From Sphingomonas sp. (GTDB lineage Bacteria > Pseudomonadota > Alphaproteobacteria > Sphingomonadales > Sphingomonadaceae), in the NCBI GenBank assembly GCA_017304655.1, contig JAFKLY010000002.1, forward strand, positions 558,001 through 622,000: DNA of 64,000 nucleotides. The letters are read 5' to 3'. Each line of letters begins with the position of its first letter. Within the stretch, counting starts at the first letter, position 1. The translations under genes and the position numbers were made by a program. Below, piece after piece: positions 1 to 9,061 of this stretch. Under the pieces are notes generated by a model. It saw nothing but the letters and a program-made list of their open reading frames with translations. It was not told the origin of the DNA and did no database searches.

Positions 1-15
1 AGGGAGGAAAAGGAC

Positions 16-2847
16 ATGACGAAGCTTTCAGGGGGGCTGGCGGTTTCACGCTGGCTGGCAACCTCGGCGCTTGCCCTGGCGACGGCGCAGCCGCTGTTCG
101 CGCAGCAGGCGGACACGACGACCGAGCAGGAGGACGTTCGGGCCGACGATATCGTGGTGACGGCGAGCCGCATCCAGTCCAGCGGGTTCACGGCACCCAC
201 GCCGACAACCGTGCTGGGCACGGCTCAGATCCAGGCGACGGCACCGGCCATCGCTGCGGAAGTGCTGGCGCTCGTGCCGAGCTTCCGCACGACTGGCCAG
301 CCGGCGTCGGCGACTGTCTATGCGGACCTGCGCGGCATCGGGGCGCAGCGCACGCTCGTGCTGGTCAACGGGCGCCGTCACGTGCCGACCTTCTCGGATG
401 GCACGGTCGATCTGGGCGTCATCCCGACCATTCTCATTTCGCGCGCGGAAGTGGTGACGGGTGGTGCCTCCGCCTCCTGGGGGTCCGACGCTGTGGCGGG
501 CGTGATCAACCTGATCCTGAAGGATGATCTGGAGGGGCTGCAAGGCACCAGCCAGGCAGGCATCTCGACCTATGGCGATGCCGACAATTTCATGGGATCG
601 CTGGCTTATGGTCGCCGGTTCGCGGGCGGTCGCGGCCATATCCTCATCGGCGGCGAATATGCGCGCGATGACGGCATCCGCAGCCTCCAGCAGCCGCATC
701 GGTCGCGGCCATGGTCCGGGCGCGGTTCGGTGGGTAACTCGGCTTTCGCCACCAATGGCCTGCCCGGGACGATCTATGCGGATGACACACGCCGGGCCGA
801 CGTTTCGGATGGCGGCCTCATCACCAGCGGGCCGCTGCGTGGCCTGACATTCCTGCCTGGCGGTGCGACCCGGCAGTTCGGCTACGGCCAGGTGTTCGGC
901 AACAACATGATCGGCGGCACGGACAATGCCGGTGACGCGGCAACGCCGGGCGGCGATCTCAAATTTCCGTTCGAGCGCTGGACCGTCATGGGCCGGGTTT
1001 CCTATGAACTATCCGATAGTCTCAGCCTGTTCGCGGAAGGCACCTATGCCTCGGTCCGGTCCGGCGGCCTGGCCCAGCCGGCGCGCAACAATGGCGCGGT
1101 GACCGGCAATCCGACGTGCAGCACCACCACCCTGGCCTCTTCGCTCGGATCGATCCTGGTGCCGATTTCCAACCCTTATCTGCCGCAGAGCGTGCGCGAC
1201 CAGATGACGGCGGCGGGCATCAGTTGCTTCAACATGGGCCGCGTCTTCCGGGATCCGGGCATGGGCGATTTTACCGTGAAGGACGGCTCCCCGTCGATCA
1301 TCCGCGGGGTCGTGGGTCTGGACGGCAAGATCGGCAGCGCCTGGTCGTGGGACGCTTATTATCAATATGGCCGCAACCACTTCGAGCAGGCCCGCATTGG
1401 CAACGTCAATGTCGCCAATTTCCGCCGCGCCATCGATGCGGTCAGCTCGGGCGGCAACATCGTCTGCCGCGTCAATGCCGATGCGAGCACCACCAACGAT
1501 GATCCCGCCTGTAGCCCGTTCAACCTGTTCGGGAATGGCTCGCCGTCCGCCGCCGCGATCGGCTACGTGACCGGCACCTCGCAGTTCCGGATGATCACCA
1601 AGCAGCAGGTCGCGGCAGTGAGCGCCAACGGGCCGCTGTTCAACCTGTGGGCCGGGCCGGTCAACATGGCCGTGGGTACCGAGTGGCGGCGGGAGGAGAT
1701 CGACGCGGTCGCGGATCCGATCTCTCAGGCCAATGGCTGGCAGACCTCCAACCGCAAGGCGATCAAGGGTGCTTATGAGGTGAAGGAGATTTTCGGCGAG
1801 CTGGCAGTGCCGCTCCTCAAGGATGCGTCCTTCGCCAAGTCGCTCGATCTTAATCTTGCGGCGCGCTACACCGATTACAGCTCGTCCGGCGGTGTCGTGA
1901 CGTGGAAGGTGGGCAGCACCTGGGATGTGAACGACGCCATTCGCCTGCGCGCGAGCCGTTCGCGCGACATTCGGGCCGGCAATCTGGGCGAGCTTTATAC
2001 GCCAACGGCCGTGCTCACCACCAATGTGCGCGATCCGCGCAATGCGGCGACACTCCCCGTGCCGGTTACCACGCAGGGCAATCCCCAGTTGGCGCCGGAG
2101 AAGGCGGACACCTGGACAGCCGGTGTGGTCCTCCAGCCCTCCTTCCTCTCGGGCTTCCGCTTCTCGGTCGATTATTACCAGATCGAGATTGCCGGGCAGA
2201 TCGGCACGATCCCCGCCAACGAGGTTCTCGACCGCTGCTTCCTGGACAATCTCCAGCAGTTCTGCAGCCTGGTCACGCTCGGGACATCGAACCAGATTAC
2301 CGGTGTCACCGTCCGCTTCGAGAATCTGGACCGGTTCGAGACGCGCGGCATCGACATTGAAGCGTCGTATCGCATGCCGATCTCGCGCTTGTTCGGATCG
2401 GGCGATGGCAGCCTGTCGCTGCGTGTGCTGGCCAATTATGTCGACAAGCTGGCGACCACGGCGGCGGTCAACGCCACCACCACCGATCCGGCCGGGCAAT
2501 ATACCTCGCCGCATTGGACCGTGTTCGGCATGGCGTCCTACGAGGGACGCCGCATCAGCTCCGCGCTCGATCTGCGCTGGTATGGCGGCGGCACGATTGA
2601 CAACACGCGCGTCGCCGGTGTGGCGGCGGTCAATGGCGTGAACATCAACCGGGCGGCCTCGACGCTCTACACGAACCTGACGTTCACCGTCGACGTGTCG
2701 CCCAATGCGGACAAAAGGCTCGAACTGTTCGGGCGGGTGAGCAACCTGTTCAACACCGCGCCGCCGTTCCCAGCGACGGGCGAGGGTCGCACTCTGTTCG
2801 ATCCGACCGGCCGCGCCTATCGCGTCGGCGTGCGTTTCAAGATCTAG
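16..2847 (+). CDS. TonB-dependent outer-membrane receptor
   Basis: A 943-residue TonB-dependent receptor that should import a scarce substrate across the outer membrane using TonB energy. A Sec signal peptide ends near residue 29 (LFAQ), followed by a TonB-box-like DDIVVTASR, a plug domain with DLRGIG and LVLVNGRRH motifs, and a long beta-barrel ending in the aromatic-rich VGVRFKI. The ATG at 16 has a strong AGGGAGG ribosome site 7-8 bases upstream. The substrate cannot be read from sequence. The gene is followed by a terminator-like hairpin, so it is probably not co-transcribed with the HAD phosphatase gene; its own upstream partners lie outside the window. Confidence 0.9.
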   Translation: MTKLSGGLAVSRWLATSALALATAQPLFAQQADTTTEQEDVRADDIVVTASRIQSSGFTAPTPTTVLGTAQIQATAPAIAAEVLALVPSFRTTGQPASATVYADLRGIGAQRTLVLVNGRRHVPTFSDGTVDLGVIPTILISRAEVVTGGASASWGSDAVAGVINLILKDDLEGLQGTSQAGISTYGDADNFMGSLAYGRRFAGGRGHILIGGEYARDDGIRSLQQPHRSRPWSGRGSVGNSAFATNGLPGTIYADDTRRADVSDGGLITSGPLRGLTFLPGGATRQFGYGQVFGNNMIGGTDNAGDAATPGGDLKFPFERWTVMGRVSYELSDSLSLFAEGTYASVRSGGLAQPARNNGAVTGNPTCSTTTLASSLGSILVPISNPYLPQSVRDQMTAAGISCFNMGRVFRDPGMGDFTVKDGSPSIIRGVVGLDGKIGSAWSWDAYYQYGRNHFEQARIGNVNVANFRRAIDAVSSGGNIVCRVNADASTTNDDPACSPFNLFGNGSPSAAAIGYVTGTSQFRMITKQQVAAVSANGPLFNLWAGPVNMAVGTEWRREEIDAVADPISQANGWQTSNRKAIKGAYEVKEIFGELAVPLLKDASFAKSLDLNLAARYTDYSSSGGVVTWKVGSTWDVNDAIRLRASRSRDIRAGNLGELYTPTAVLTTNVRDPRNAATLPVPVTTQGNPQLAPEKADTWTAGVVLQPSFLSGFRFSVDYYQIEIAGQIGTIPANEVLDRCFLDNLQQFCSLVTLGTSNQITGVTVRFENLDRFETRGIDIEASYRMPISRLFGSGDGSLSLRVLANYVDKLATTAAVNATTTDPAGQYTSPHWTVFGMASYEGRRISSALDLRWYGGGTIDNTRVAGVAAVNGVNINRAASTLYTNLTFTVDVSPNADKRLELFGRVSNLFNTAPPFPATGEGRTLFDPTGRAYRVGVRFKI

Positions 2848-2858
2848 GATGATGGACG

Positions 2859-2880
2859 GTCCCTCGCAGTCGCGGGGGAC
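2859..2880 (+). terminator. terminator-like hairpin after the first TonB receptor
   Basis: A 9-bp stem (GTCCCTCGC / GCGGGGGAC, one G-T pair) with a 4-base loop lies 12 bases after the receptor stop codon and is followed by TGTTCTGCTT. The T-run is weak, so this is a probable rather than certain intrinsic terminator. Confidence 0.5.
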
Positions 2881-2937
2881 TGTTCTGCTTGCGGGCTCGG
2901 TGCGCCTGCGAGCCTGCGCAGCGCTCAACGCAGAAAT

Positions 2938-2950
2938 TGAATATTTCTCA
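2938..2950. promoter_or_regulatory. weak candidate RpiR half-palindrome before the HAD gene
   Basis: TGAATATTTCTCA, in an AT-rich patch about 80 bases before the HAD phosphatase start, matches 9 of 13 positions of the TGAGTTTCACTCA motif seen upstream of the RpiR gene. It could place the phosphatase in the same regulon, but the match is loose. Confidence 0.25.
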
Positions 2951-3027
2951 TATTTACATCACAAAAAAATGCCAATATCTGGCTTTATCCGAAGCGGCGG
3001 ATCAGGGGCTGGGCTTTGTCACCAAGC

Positions 3028-3813
3028 ATGACGGCATCACGAGGCGCGGAGGCGCGTCATCTGCTTGATGCCAGCAAGGCTATATTGCTGGATTGGGACG
3101 GCTGTGTTGCAGTCAACAATCGAATCCTGTCCGATGCCGCTGCGTTGATCGCCCGTCATCTGGATCGCGTGGCGATCGTCTCGAACAACTCCACCCATCT
3201 TCCCGATGATTTCGCGGATGTCCTCGCGGCCAGTGGCCTGGCCGTGCCGCGTGAGCGCATCTTCATGGCCGGGGTCGAGGCGCTCCGTCATGTGGCAGCG
3301 CTGGGGGAGGCGCGCGTGCTGCTGCTCGCCGCGCCCAAGATGCGTCGCCATGCCCGCGATCTGGGCCTCACGCTGGTGCGGGAAGAACCCGACCTCGTGT
3401 TGCTCATGCGCGACGCGCGCTTCACTTATGCCAAGCTGGAGCGCGCCGCGAATGCGTTGCGGGACGGCGCCCGGCTGGTCGTTGCCAATGCCGATCTGAC
3501 CCATCCGGGTCCGGCCGGCCGACTGGTGCCGGAGACCGGCGCGTTGCTGGCGGCTCTGCTTGCCTGCGTGGGCGAGCAACGGGCCATGCATGTGCTCGGC
3601 AAGCCGGGGCCGCTGCTGTTCGAGCGGGCTTGTGGCGCCATGGGCGTCGCGCCGCGCGACGCTGTGATGATCGGCGATAATCCGGCGACTGATGGCGAGG
3701 GTGCGCGCCGCCTGGGCATGCGCTCGATCATTGTCGGCGCGGCGACCGGCCTGCGGATGGAGGATCTGCTCCCGCCGGTGGTAGCGCCGCTCGCGCTGCT
3801 TAGAAGCGCTTGA
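3028..3813 (+). CDS. HAD-superfamily (NagD-like, class IIA) phosphatase
   Basis: A 261-residue HAD hydrolase expected to remove phosphate from a small phosphorylated metabolite in the cytoplasm. Motif I is DWDGC with the nucleophile and acid aspartates at about residues 22 and 24. Motif II is VSNNST, the motif III lysine is in LGKPGP, and motif IV is GDNPATD. This order and the VSNNS signature are typical of NagD / 4-nitrophenylphosphatase-like enzymes. The ATG at 3028 is preferred to an in-frame TTG at 3016. Its 3' end overlaps the convergent RpiR regulator by 14 bases. Together with the transporter and phospholipase genes nearby, it may process an imported phospho-compound; the substrate is inferred only. 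Confidence 0.8.
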   Translation: MTASRGAEARHLLDASKAILLDWDGCVAVNNRILSDAAALIARHLDRVAIVSNNSTHLPDDFADVLAASGLAVPRERIFMAGVEALRHVAALGEARVLLLAAPKMRRHARDLGLTLVREEPDLVLLMRDARFTYAKLERAANALRDGARLVVANADLTHPGPAGRLVPETGALLAALLACVGEQRAMHVLGKPGPLLFERACGAMGVAPRDAVMIGDNPATDGEGARRLGMRSIIVGAATGLRMEDLLPPVVAPLALLRSA

Positions 3814-4699
3814 TCGACAGCACGTCGAACGTCTTCTTCAGCACATCTGTCGCTTTGTCATAATCAGCCAGCGCCAGCCCGGCGATCAGCGCGTCAACCA
3901 CGCAAAGCTGCGCGATTCGGCTGGTCATCGCCTCGGTGCGGAAGCGTGTCTCGCGGGCCATGGTGAACAGCACGATGTCGGCAAAGGCCTGGATCGGCGA
4001 GCGAGCGAAATTGGTGATGACGATGGTGCGGGCGCCGGCCTCCCTCGCGAGGCGCGTCGCCGTGACCGTCTCGTGCGTGGCACCGCTGTGGGAGATGGTG
4101 ATGACAGCGACGTCACTGTCGCAGCGCGAGGCGCTGATCGCCTGCACATGGCTGTCGGTCACCGCGCGCACGTCCAGCCCGATGCGCAACATGCGGTAAT
4201 GCGTGTCCTCGGCGATCGGCGCGGACGAGCCGATGCCATAGATTTCCACGCGCTTGGCCGTGCGGACGGCCTCGACCGCGCGGGTGAGCGCTTCGGCGTC
4301 CAGCACGGAGAGCGTGTCGCGCAGGGCCTGGATGCCCGAGTGGAACACCTTGCGGCACACGGTGTCCATGTCGTCCGTGCGATCCAGATCCTCGTGGATG
4401 AACTGGACCGGCTGGACGATCTCCTGCGCCAGGCTGAGCTTCATCTGCTGGAAGCCGGAGAGGCCGATGCTGCGGCAGAAGTTGATGACGCTGCCTTCGC
4501 TCACGCCCGTCGCTTCCGACAGTTCGGTGACGGACATGCCGACGATGTCCTCCGGCCGTTCCAGAATGAACTGCGCGATTCGCTGGGCGCTCTTGGCCAT
4601 GCTCGGCTGCGCGACTCGGATGCGCATCAGGGCATTCTCGACCGGCTTGTTGTCGGTCTGGGCCGGGCGTCCGCGCGCTGGCCGGGGGGTGGTTGTCAC
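3800..4699 (-). CDS. RpiR-family transcriptional regulator (HTH_6 + SIS)
   Basis: A 299-residue regulator. The N-terminal helix-turn-helix (about residues 40-85, with MSVTELSEATGVSEGSVINFCRS split across the recognition helices) is followed by a sugar-isomerase SIS domain (about 130-270, containing YGIGSSAPIA and ITISHSGAT). SIS domains of this family usually bind phosphorylated sugars or related phosphate esters. The frame stays open upstream to 4834, but the GTG at 4699 is chosen because GGAGA lies 8 bases before it and the upstream extension is low-complexity. The gene is divergent from the TonB receptor and importer operon and convergent with the HAD phosphatase, which makes it the obvious regulator of both. 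Confidence 0.88.
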   Translation of the reverse strand: MTTTPRPARGRPAQTDNKPVENALMRIRVAQPSMAKSAQRIAQFILERPEDIVGMSVTELSEATGVSEGSVINFCRSIGLSGFQQMKLSLAQEIVQPVQFIHEDLDRTDDMDTVCRKVFHSGIQALRDTLSVLDAEALTRAVEAVRTAKRVEIYGIGSSAPIAEDTHYRMLRIGLDVRAVTDSHVQAISASRCDSDVAVITISHSGATHETVTATRLAREAGARTIVITNFARSPIQAFADIVLFTMARETRFRTEAMTSRIAQLCVVDALIAGLALADYDKATDVLKKTFDVLSIKRF

Positions 4700-4760
4700 G
4701 GGGATCGTCTCCGGAAAGTCTCGCTGGACACCATGCCCGCTCAAAGGGGCCAGTGCCAGC

Positions 4761-4777
4761 ATTGAGTGAAACTCAAT
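4761..4777. promoter_or_regulatory. candidate RpiR operator 1
   Basis: A perfect 7-bp inverted repeat, ATTGAGT-GAA-ACTCAAT, 62 bases upstream of the RpiR start. Its core TGAGTGAAAC recurs on the opposite strand at 4882-4891. Confidence 0.6.
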
Positions 4778-4871
4778 ATCGCAAGAGCGCGGAAATCCGC
4801 CGCGCTGCCGGCCAAATGGCCGATGATTGCTCAACTGTAAATGCAGATAATTTAATCATGATGCGCAATAA

Positions 4872-4894
4872 AAATGAGTAAGTTTCACTCATTT
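4872..4894. promoter_or_regulatory. candidate RpiR operator 2
   Basis: An 8-bp inverted repeat, AAATGAGT and ACTCATTT, separated by 7 bases (AAGTTTC), within the AT-rich promoter of the TonB receptor operon. It contains GTTTCACTCA, the reverse complement of the core in operator 1, so one protein could bind both. Confidence 0.6.
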
Positions 4895-5026
4895 GTCACA
4901 TGGGCTGCCTAGAGGCCACCGCGACGGCGATGAGCTGAGTCCCGGAGAACGGACGTTCGCACAGCGAGCGATCCGCCGGGGCGCGCCAGCGCCCAACGAC
5001 CATTTCAACAATCTGGGGGACCAGCG

Positions 5027-7192
5027 GTGAAGACACGCTCTCATTCTGTCGCGCATATTTTGGCGACCATTGCCCTGTCGGGCTTTCTCTGGGCCGCGCC
5101 GGCTCACGCTGCCGAGGCTGAGGCCGATGCGGAAGCCGAGGCCTCCGATTCCCAGAACATCGTCGTGACCGGCCAGGTCATTCGCGCGACGAAGACCGCC
5201 GACGAGGCAATCCAGTTCGGCAATTATGTCCAGATCGTCGGTTCGCAGGAGATCGAGGCGAGCGGCGCCAGCAACTTCGCGGAACTGGCCCAGTTCCTCA
5301 TCAAGGGCGCCAATGTCGGCTATTCACCGGACGAGGGCGAATATACCATCCGTCTCGATGGCGGCGGCGACCGTGACACGCTGGTCGTGCTCGACGGCGT
5401 GCCGCTCTACGATCGCGGTCCCGCGCTGGAAGAGATCTGGGGCACCACCACCATCGATCCGCACATGATCGACCGCGTCGAGGTGTTCCGGGGCGGCAAC
5501 AGCCTGTTCTTTGGCTCGAATGGCGGCATCGGCGTGGTCAGCATCGTGACCAAGCGCCCGGACGGCACCAACAAGATCGAGCTGGGCGCCAGCTATGGCT
5601 CGTTCAACTCGCGCGAGCTGTGGGGCAATGCTCGCGCCGCGCTGGACAAGGACGGGCGCCTGAGCGTCATGGTCTATGGCAGCTCGCAGAATACCGATGG
5701 CCCGCGCATCTTCCGTCCGCAGGATTTCGTAGACAATGTGAAGGCGGCCGGCGGCGTCCAGCCCTATCCGCTCAACCGCAACAATGTCGGCATCAAATTC
5801 CTGTTCAAGCCGACGGATGCGACCGAAATCCGCCTGAACGGCCAGTACACGCAGATCGAGTTCCAGGATGCCTTCCCGGACAACGAGACCTACTCGCCCA
5901 ACCGCGTGCGCTACCCGATCATCGATGGCAGCATCAACCAGCGTTGGTCGGATAAGCTGTCCTCCGAGCTGTCCGTCTATTGGAGCAATCCCAAGCTCAA
6001 CAATACCGAGACTTATGCCGAGATCTGCCGCAATGTCGCGGGCTGCATCAATCCGGACAATGGCAAGCCGGTCGCCTTCGGCTATGCGACGGGACGCTCG
6101 ATCGCTTATGACAACAAGGGCTTCGGTGCGGCCTCCAAGGTCAGCGGCTTCATGGAATATGGCATCAACTTCCGCAACACGCTGACCCTGCAGGGCGTGG
6201 GCGAGGCGGTGTTCGGCGTCCAGCGCGTCGCCTATCGCAATGACTCAGACCCGGTGTTCCCGATCAGCAAGGCCTGGAACATCACCACCGGCCTCTATGC
6301 CGATCTGCGGCCGACGCTGCCGTTCAGCCCGGACACGGCGATCAGCCTCGCGGCGCGCATCGATTTCTCGGAGGCCTTCGGTCACAAGACCATCTGGAAG
6401 TTCGGCCTGCGTCAGCCCTTCGGCCCCTTCTATGTGCGCGCCAATGGCGGCACGTCCTACAGCCTGCCCAAGACCAACGAGCTGTTCATGAACACGCCGA
6501 CGCAGATCGGCAATCCGGACCTCAAGACCGAGACGACCGAGACCTATAATGGCGCGGTCGGCTTCGCGAAGAACTGGGGCGATGTGAACGCCAGCGCCGA
6601 GGTCGGCCTGTTCCATACCGATATCTCGAACCGCATCCAGTCGACGTCCGGCCAGACGCCGAACACCTACTATAACAACACGGCGGTCACCCAGATCCGC
6701 GGGCTCACGGCGGACTTCAACCTGAACATCGGCAAGGTCTGGTCGCTCAATCTCGGCTTCACGCGGCAGAAGGCGCATCTCAAGGGTTCGACCCTGCAGA
6801 TCAACGAGACGCCCGAATATATGATCCAGGGCACGCTCAACTGGAACTCGCCGGACCAGCGCTTCCACGTCAGCCTGTTCCCGCGCTATCAGGGGCCGGA
6901 ATATTCGACGGGAGGTCCGAGCAACAAGTTCCGCCACAATTTCGGCAACTACTTCGTGATGAACGGCTCGATTGCTTATTGGGCCGGTGACGAGCGTCAG
7001 CACCGTTTCCAGCTCCGCGTCGTCAACATCCTCGATGAGACCTATGCGGAGCGCTACGGCTACGGCAACCAGCGCTTCAGCGTGGCGGCGGTGCAGGGCA
7101 AGCTCAAGAGCACGGATGATGCCTATTATTTCGGCTATCCGTTCGAGGGCAAGCCGCGCAGCGTCTACTTCTCCTACACCACCAGCTTCTGA
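5027..7192 (+). CDS. TonB-dependent outer-membrane receptor (organophosphorus locus)
   Basis: A 721-residue TonB-dependent receptor. The GTG start is followed by a signal peptide ending at about residue 28 (APAHA) and an acidic linker. A TonB-box-like NIVVTGQVI, a plug with LDGGGDRDTLVVLDGVP and VEVFRGGN, and a barrel ending in VYFSYTTSF follow. It is the first gene of the block that continues with PhnD, PhnC, PhnE and phospholipase C genes on the same strand. The simplest reading is that it brings the periplasmic ligand of the PhnD-like protein through the outer membrane. It is divergent from the RpiR regulator. No metal or siderophore signature is visible. Confidence 0.88.
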   Translation: MKTRSHSVAHILATIALSGFLWAAPAHAAEAEADAEAEASDSQNIVVTGQVIRATKTADEAIQFGNYVQIVGSQEIEASGASNFAELAQFLIKGANVGYSPDEGEYTIRLDGGGDRDTLVVLDGVPLYDRGPALEEIWGTTTIDPHMIDRVEVFRGGNSLFFGSNGGIGVVSIVTKRPDGTNKIELGASYGSFNSRELWGNARAALDKDGRLSVMVYGSSQNTDGPRIFRPQDFVDNVKAAGGVQPYPLNRNNVGIKFLFKPTDATEIRLNGQYTQIEFQDAFPDNETYSPNRVRYPIIDGSINQRWSDKLSSELSVYWSNPKLNNTETYAEICRNVAGCINPDNGKPVAFGYATGRSIAYDNKGFGAASKVSGFMEYGINFRNTLTLQGVGEAVFGVQRVAYRNDSDPVFPISKAWNITTGLYADLRPTLPFSPDTAISLAARIDFSEAFGHKTIWKFGLRQPFGPFYVRANGGTSYSLPKTNELFMNTPTQIGNPDLKTETTETYNGAVGFAKNWGDVNASAEVGLFHTDISNRIQSTSGQTPNTYYNNTAVTQIRGLTADFNLNIGKVWSLNLGFTRQKAHLKGSTLQINETPEYMIQGTLNWNSPDQRFHVSLFPRYQGPEYSTGGPSNKFRHNFGNYFVMNGSIAYWAGDERQHRFQLRVVNILDETYAERYGYGNQRFSVAAVQGKLKSTDDAYYFGYPFEGKPRSVYFSYTTSF

Positions 7193-7198
7193 CCCTCG

Positions 7199-7235
7199 CA
7201 GGGTGCCCGGGCGGCGTGGCTGCCCGAGCACCCTG
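7199..7235 (+). other. strong hairpin without U-tract between receptor and phnD
   Basis: CAGGGTGC pairs with GCACCCTG and CGGGC with GCCCG around a 9-base loop, starting 7 bases after the receptor stop. It is followed by GGACGAAAG, not a T-run. It may act as an mRNA stabiliser or partial attenuator separating receptor and transporter expression. Confidence 0.5.
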
Positions 7236-7350
7236 GGACGAAAGCCTTGCCCTTAGGTCGCATCCATCAGCCGGTTTCATCCCCCTGTCATGCCGGGCGC
7301 CTAGCGTCCGGCATGCAGTTGCGCCTGTGCGCGATGAGGAGGGAAACGTG

Positions 7351-8277
7351 ATGAAACCCAAGATGCCCGGCCTGGCTCTGGCCGCATTGGCGCTTGCCGC
7401 GCTGCCGGCCTGCTCGACGCGCGAGGCGGCGGGGAAGCCGGATGTGCTGCACGTGCTGTTGATCCCGGCGGATGGCGGCACCGAGAGCGGCACGCTGGCC
7501 GACTACAAGCCGGTGTTCGATGCGGTCGGCAAGAGCGCGAAACTCCGCTTCGATCTCAAGGTCGCCCAGTCCTATGGCGCCGTGGTCGAGGCGATGTGCA
7601 ACGGCACGGCCGATGTCGCCTTCGTCGGGCCGGTCACCTATCTTCAGGCCCGCCATCGCGGCTGTGCGGATCTGCTCGCCGTCGCCGTGAAGGATGGGCA
7701 GTCGGTCTATTATGCCGGCCTGTTCGCCCGCAAGGAAGCGCCGATCGCGCGGATCGAGGATCTGCGCGGCAAGAGCGTCGCCTTCGGGGACGTCAACTCG
7801 ACCTCCTCCTTCGTCTTTCCGGTTGCGATGTTGCTCCAGGCCCATGTCGATCCGGTCAAGGATCTGGGGCCGTTGCGGCTCACCGGCAGCCACGCCAACA
7901 GCCTGGCCGCGCTGATCGCCCACCGGGTGGATGCGGCTGCGCTCTCGTTTGATTCCTATGACAAGGCGGTGCGCGAAGGCGTGCCGGGCGCGACGGACGT
8001 GCGCGTCGTCGCGCGCAGCGAGGCCATTCCCTACCCGCCGCTCGTCATGAACAGCAAGCTACGCGAAGACCTCAAGCAGCGGTTGCGCGCGGCCTTTGAG
8101 GGTGTGGCCAAGGCGCCCGGCATCCGCCCGGACATGATCCGTGGCTATGGCGGCGCGCAGGTCGATGGCTATGACGCGCATTTCCCTGCCGAGCGCTTCG
8201 ACAGCGCCGCCCGCAAGATGGCGCTGCTGAGTGACGAGCTGAAGGGCGAGATCCTCAAGAAATCGGCGGAGCGCTGA
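7351..8277 (+). CDS. phnD: PhnD-like phosphonate/phosphite-family substrate-binding lipoprotein
   Basis: A 308-residue periplasmic binding protein of the PhnD (phosphate/phosphite/phosphonate) family. It carries a lipoprotein signal peptide with cleavage before the cysteine in LPAC and then a type-2 binding fold with hallmark stretches such as GTADVAFVGPVTY and LRGKSVAFGDVNSTSS. The ATG at 7351 directly follows GAGGAGGGAAAC; an open frame further upstream lacks a ribosome site. It lies 4 bases before the ABC ATPase gene. PhnD relatives bind phosphonates, phosphite or methylphosphonate. No C-P lyase or phosphonatase is seen in this window, so the true ligand could be a phosphate ester. Confidence 0.85.
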   Translation: MKPKMPGLALAALALAALPACSTREAAGKPDVLHVLLIPADGGTESGTLADYKPVFDAVGKSAKLRFDLKVAQSYGAVVEAMCNGTADVAFVGPVTYLQARHRGCADLLAVAVKDGQSVYYAGLFARKEAPIARIEDLRGKSVAFGDVNSTSSFVFPVAMLLQAHVDPVKDLGPLRLTGSHANSLAALIAHRVDAAALSFDSYDKAVREGVPGATDVRVVARSEAIPYPPLVMNSKLREDLKQRLRAAFEGVAKAPGIRPDMIRGYGGAQVDGYDAHFPAERFDSAARKMALLSDELKGEILKKSAER

Positions 8278-8281
8278 GGCC

Positions 8282-9061
8282 ATGGAGATCCGCTTCGATC
8301 AGATCGTGAAGACCTGGCCCGACGGCACCCGTGCCCTCAATGGTATCGATCTCACCATTCCCGCCGGGCAATTCTGCGTCCTGCTTGGCCCCTCGGGCGC
8401 GGGCAAGTCCACGCTCCTGCGCTGCGTCAACGGGCTGGAGACGCCGAGCGAGGGGCAGGTGCTGGTCGATGGCCAGCGCGTCGATCGCCGCTCGCTGCCC
8501 GGACTGCGCAAGCGCATTGCCATGGTCCACCAGCATTTCGGCCTCGTCTCGCGCGGCAGTGGTGCGTTGAACGTCATGGCGGGTGCGGTGTCTGCCCTGC
8601 CGCTCTGGCGCGTGCTGACCGGGCTTTATCCCGATCCGCTCAAGCGCAAGGTGTGCGAGCTGATGCGCGCGGTCGGCCTTGAAGAAGCGCATCTGCGCCG
8701 ACGTGCCGAGCAGCTCTCCGGCGGTCAGCAGCAGCGCCTCGGCATCGCCCGCGCCTTCATGCTCGATCCCGCCGTGGTCCTCGCCGATGAGCCGGTGGCG
8801 AGCCTCGACCCGACGCTGGGTCGGGACGTGATGGCACTGCTGCGCCGGCAGGCCTCGCTGCGGGGCGCAACCGTGCTGTGCAGCCTCCACCAGCTCGATC
8901 TGGCCCGAGCCTTTGCCGATCGCATCGTCGCGCTGCATCGCGGGCGCGTGATCTTCGATGGCGCGCCTGACGCGCTGACCCCGCGCGATGTCGCACTCAT
9001 CTATGATCGCGCGGCGCCGGCCAACGAGGCGCCGCCGATGCCTCTGCTGGAGGCGGTATGA
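8282..9061 (+). CDS. phnC: PhnC-like ABC transporter ATP-binding protein
   Basis: A 259-residue ABC ATPase energising import. The Walker A motif GPSGAGKST is at residues 36-44, the signature LSGGQQQR at 145-152, the Walker B VVLADE at about 165-170, and the D-loop SLDP follows. The size and the RIAMVHQHFGLV stretch match PhnC proteins. It is tightly packed between phnD and phnE, and its stop overlaps the phnE start in an ATGA, indicating translational coupling. Confidence 0.9.
   Translation: MEIRFDQIVKTWPDGTRALNGIDLTIPAGQFCVLLGPSGAGKSTLLRCVNGLETPSEGQVLVDGQRVDRRSLPGLRKRIAMVHQHFGLVSRGSGALNVMAGAVSALPLWRVLTGLYPDPLKRKVCELMRAVGLEEAHLRRRAEQLSGGQQQRLGIARAFMLDPAVVLADEPVASLDPTLGRDVMALLRRQASLRGATVLCSLHQLDLARAFADRIVALHRGRVIFDGAPDALTPRDVALIYDRAAPANEAPPMPLLEAV

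Larger units (their letters stand above)
4700..5026. promoter_or_regulatory. divergent control region between RpiR gene and TonB receptor
   Basis: A non-coding stretch of about 330 bases holding the promoters of two divergent genes. It is markedly AT-rich from 4840 to 4895 and contains the two inverted repeats listed separately. No other gene is seen. Confidence 0.7.
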
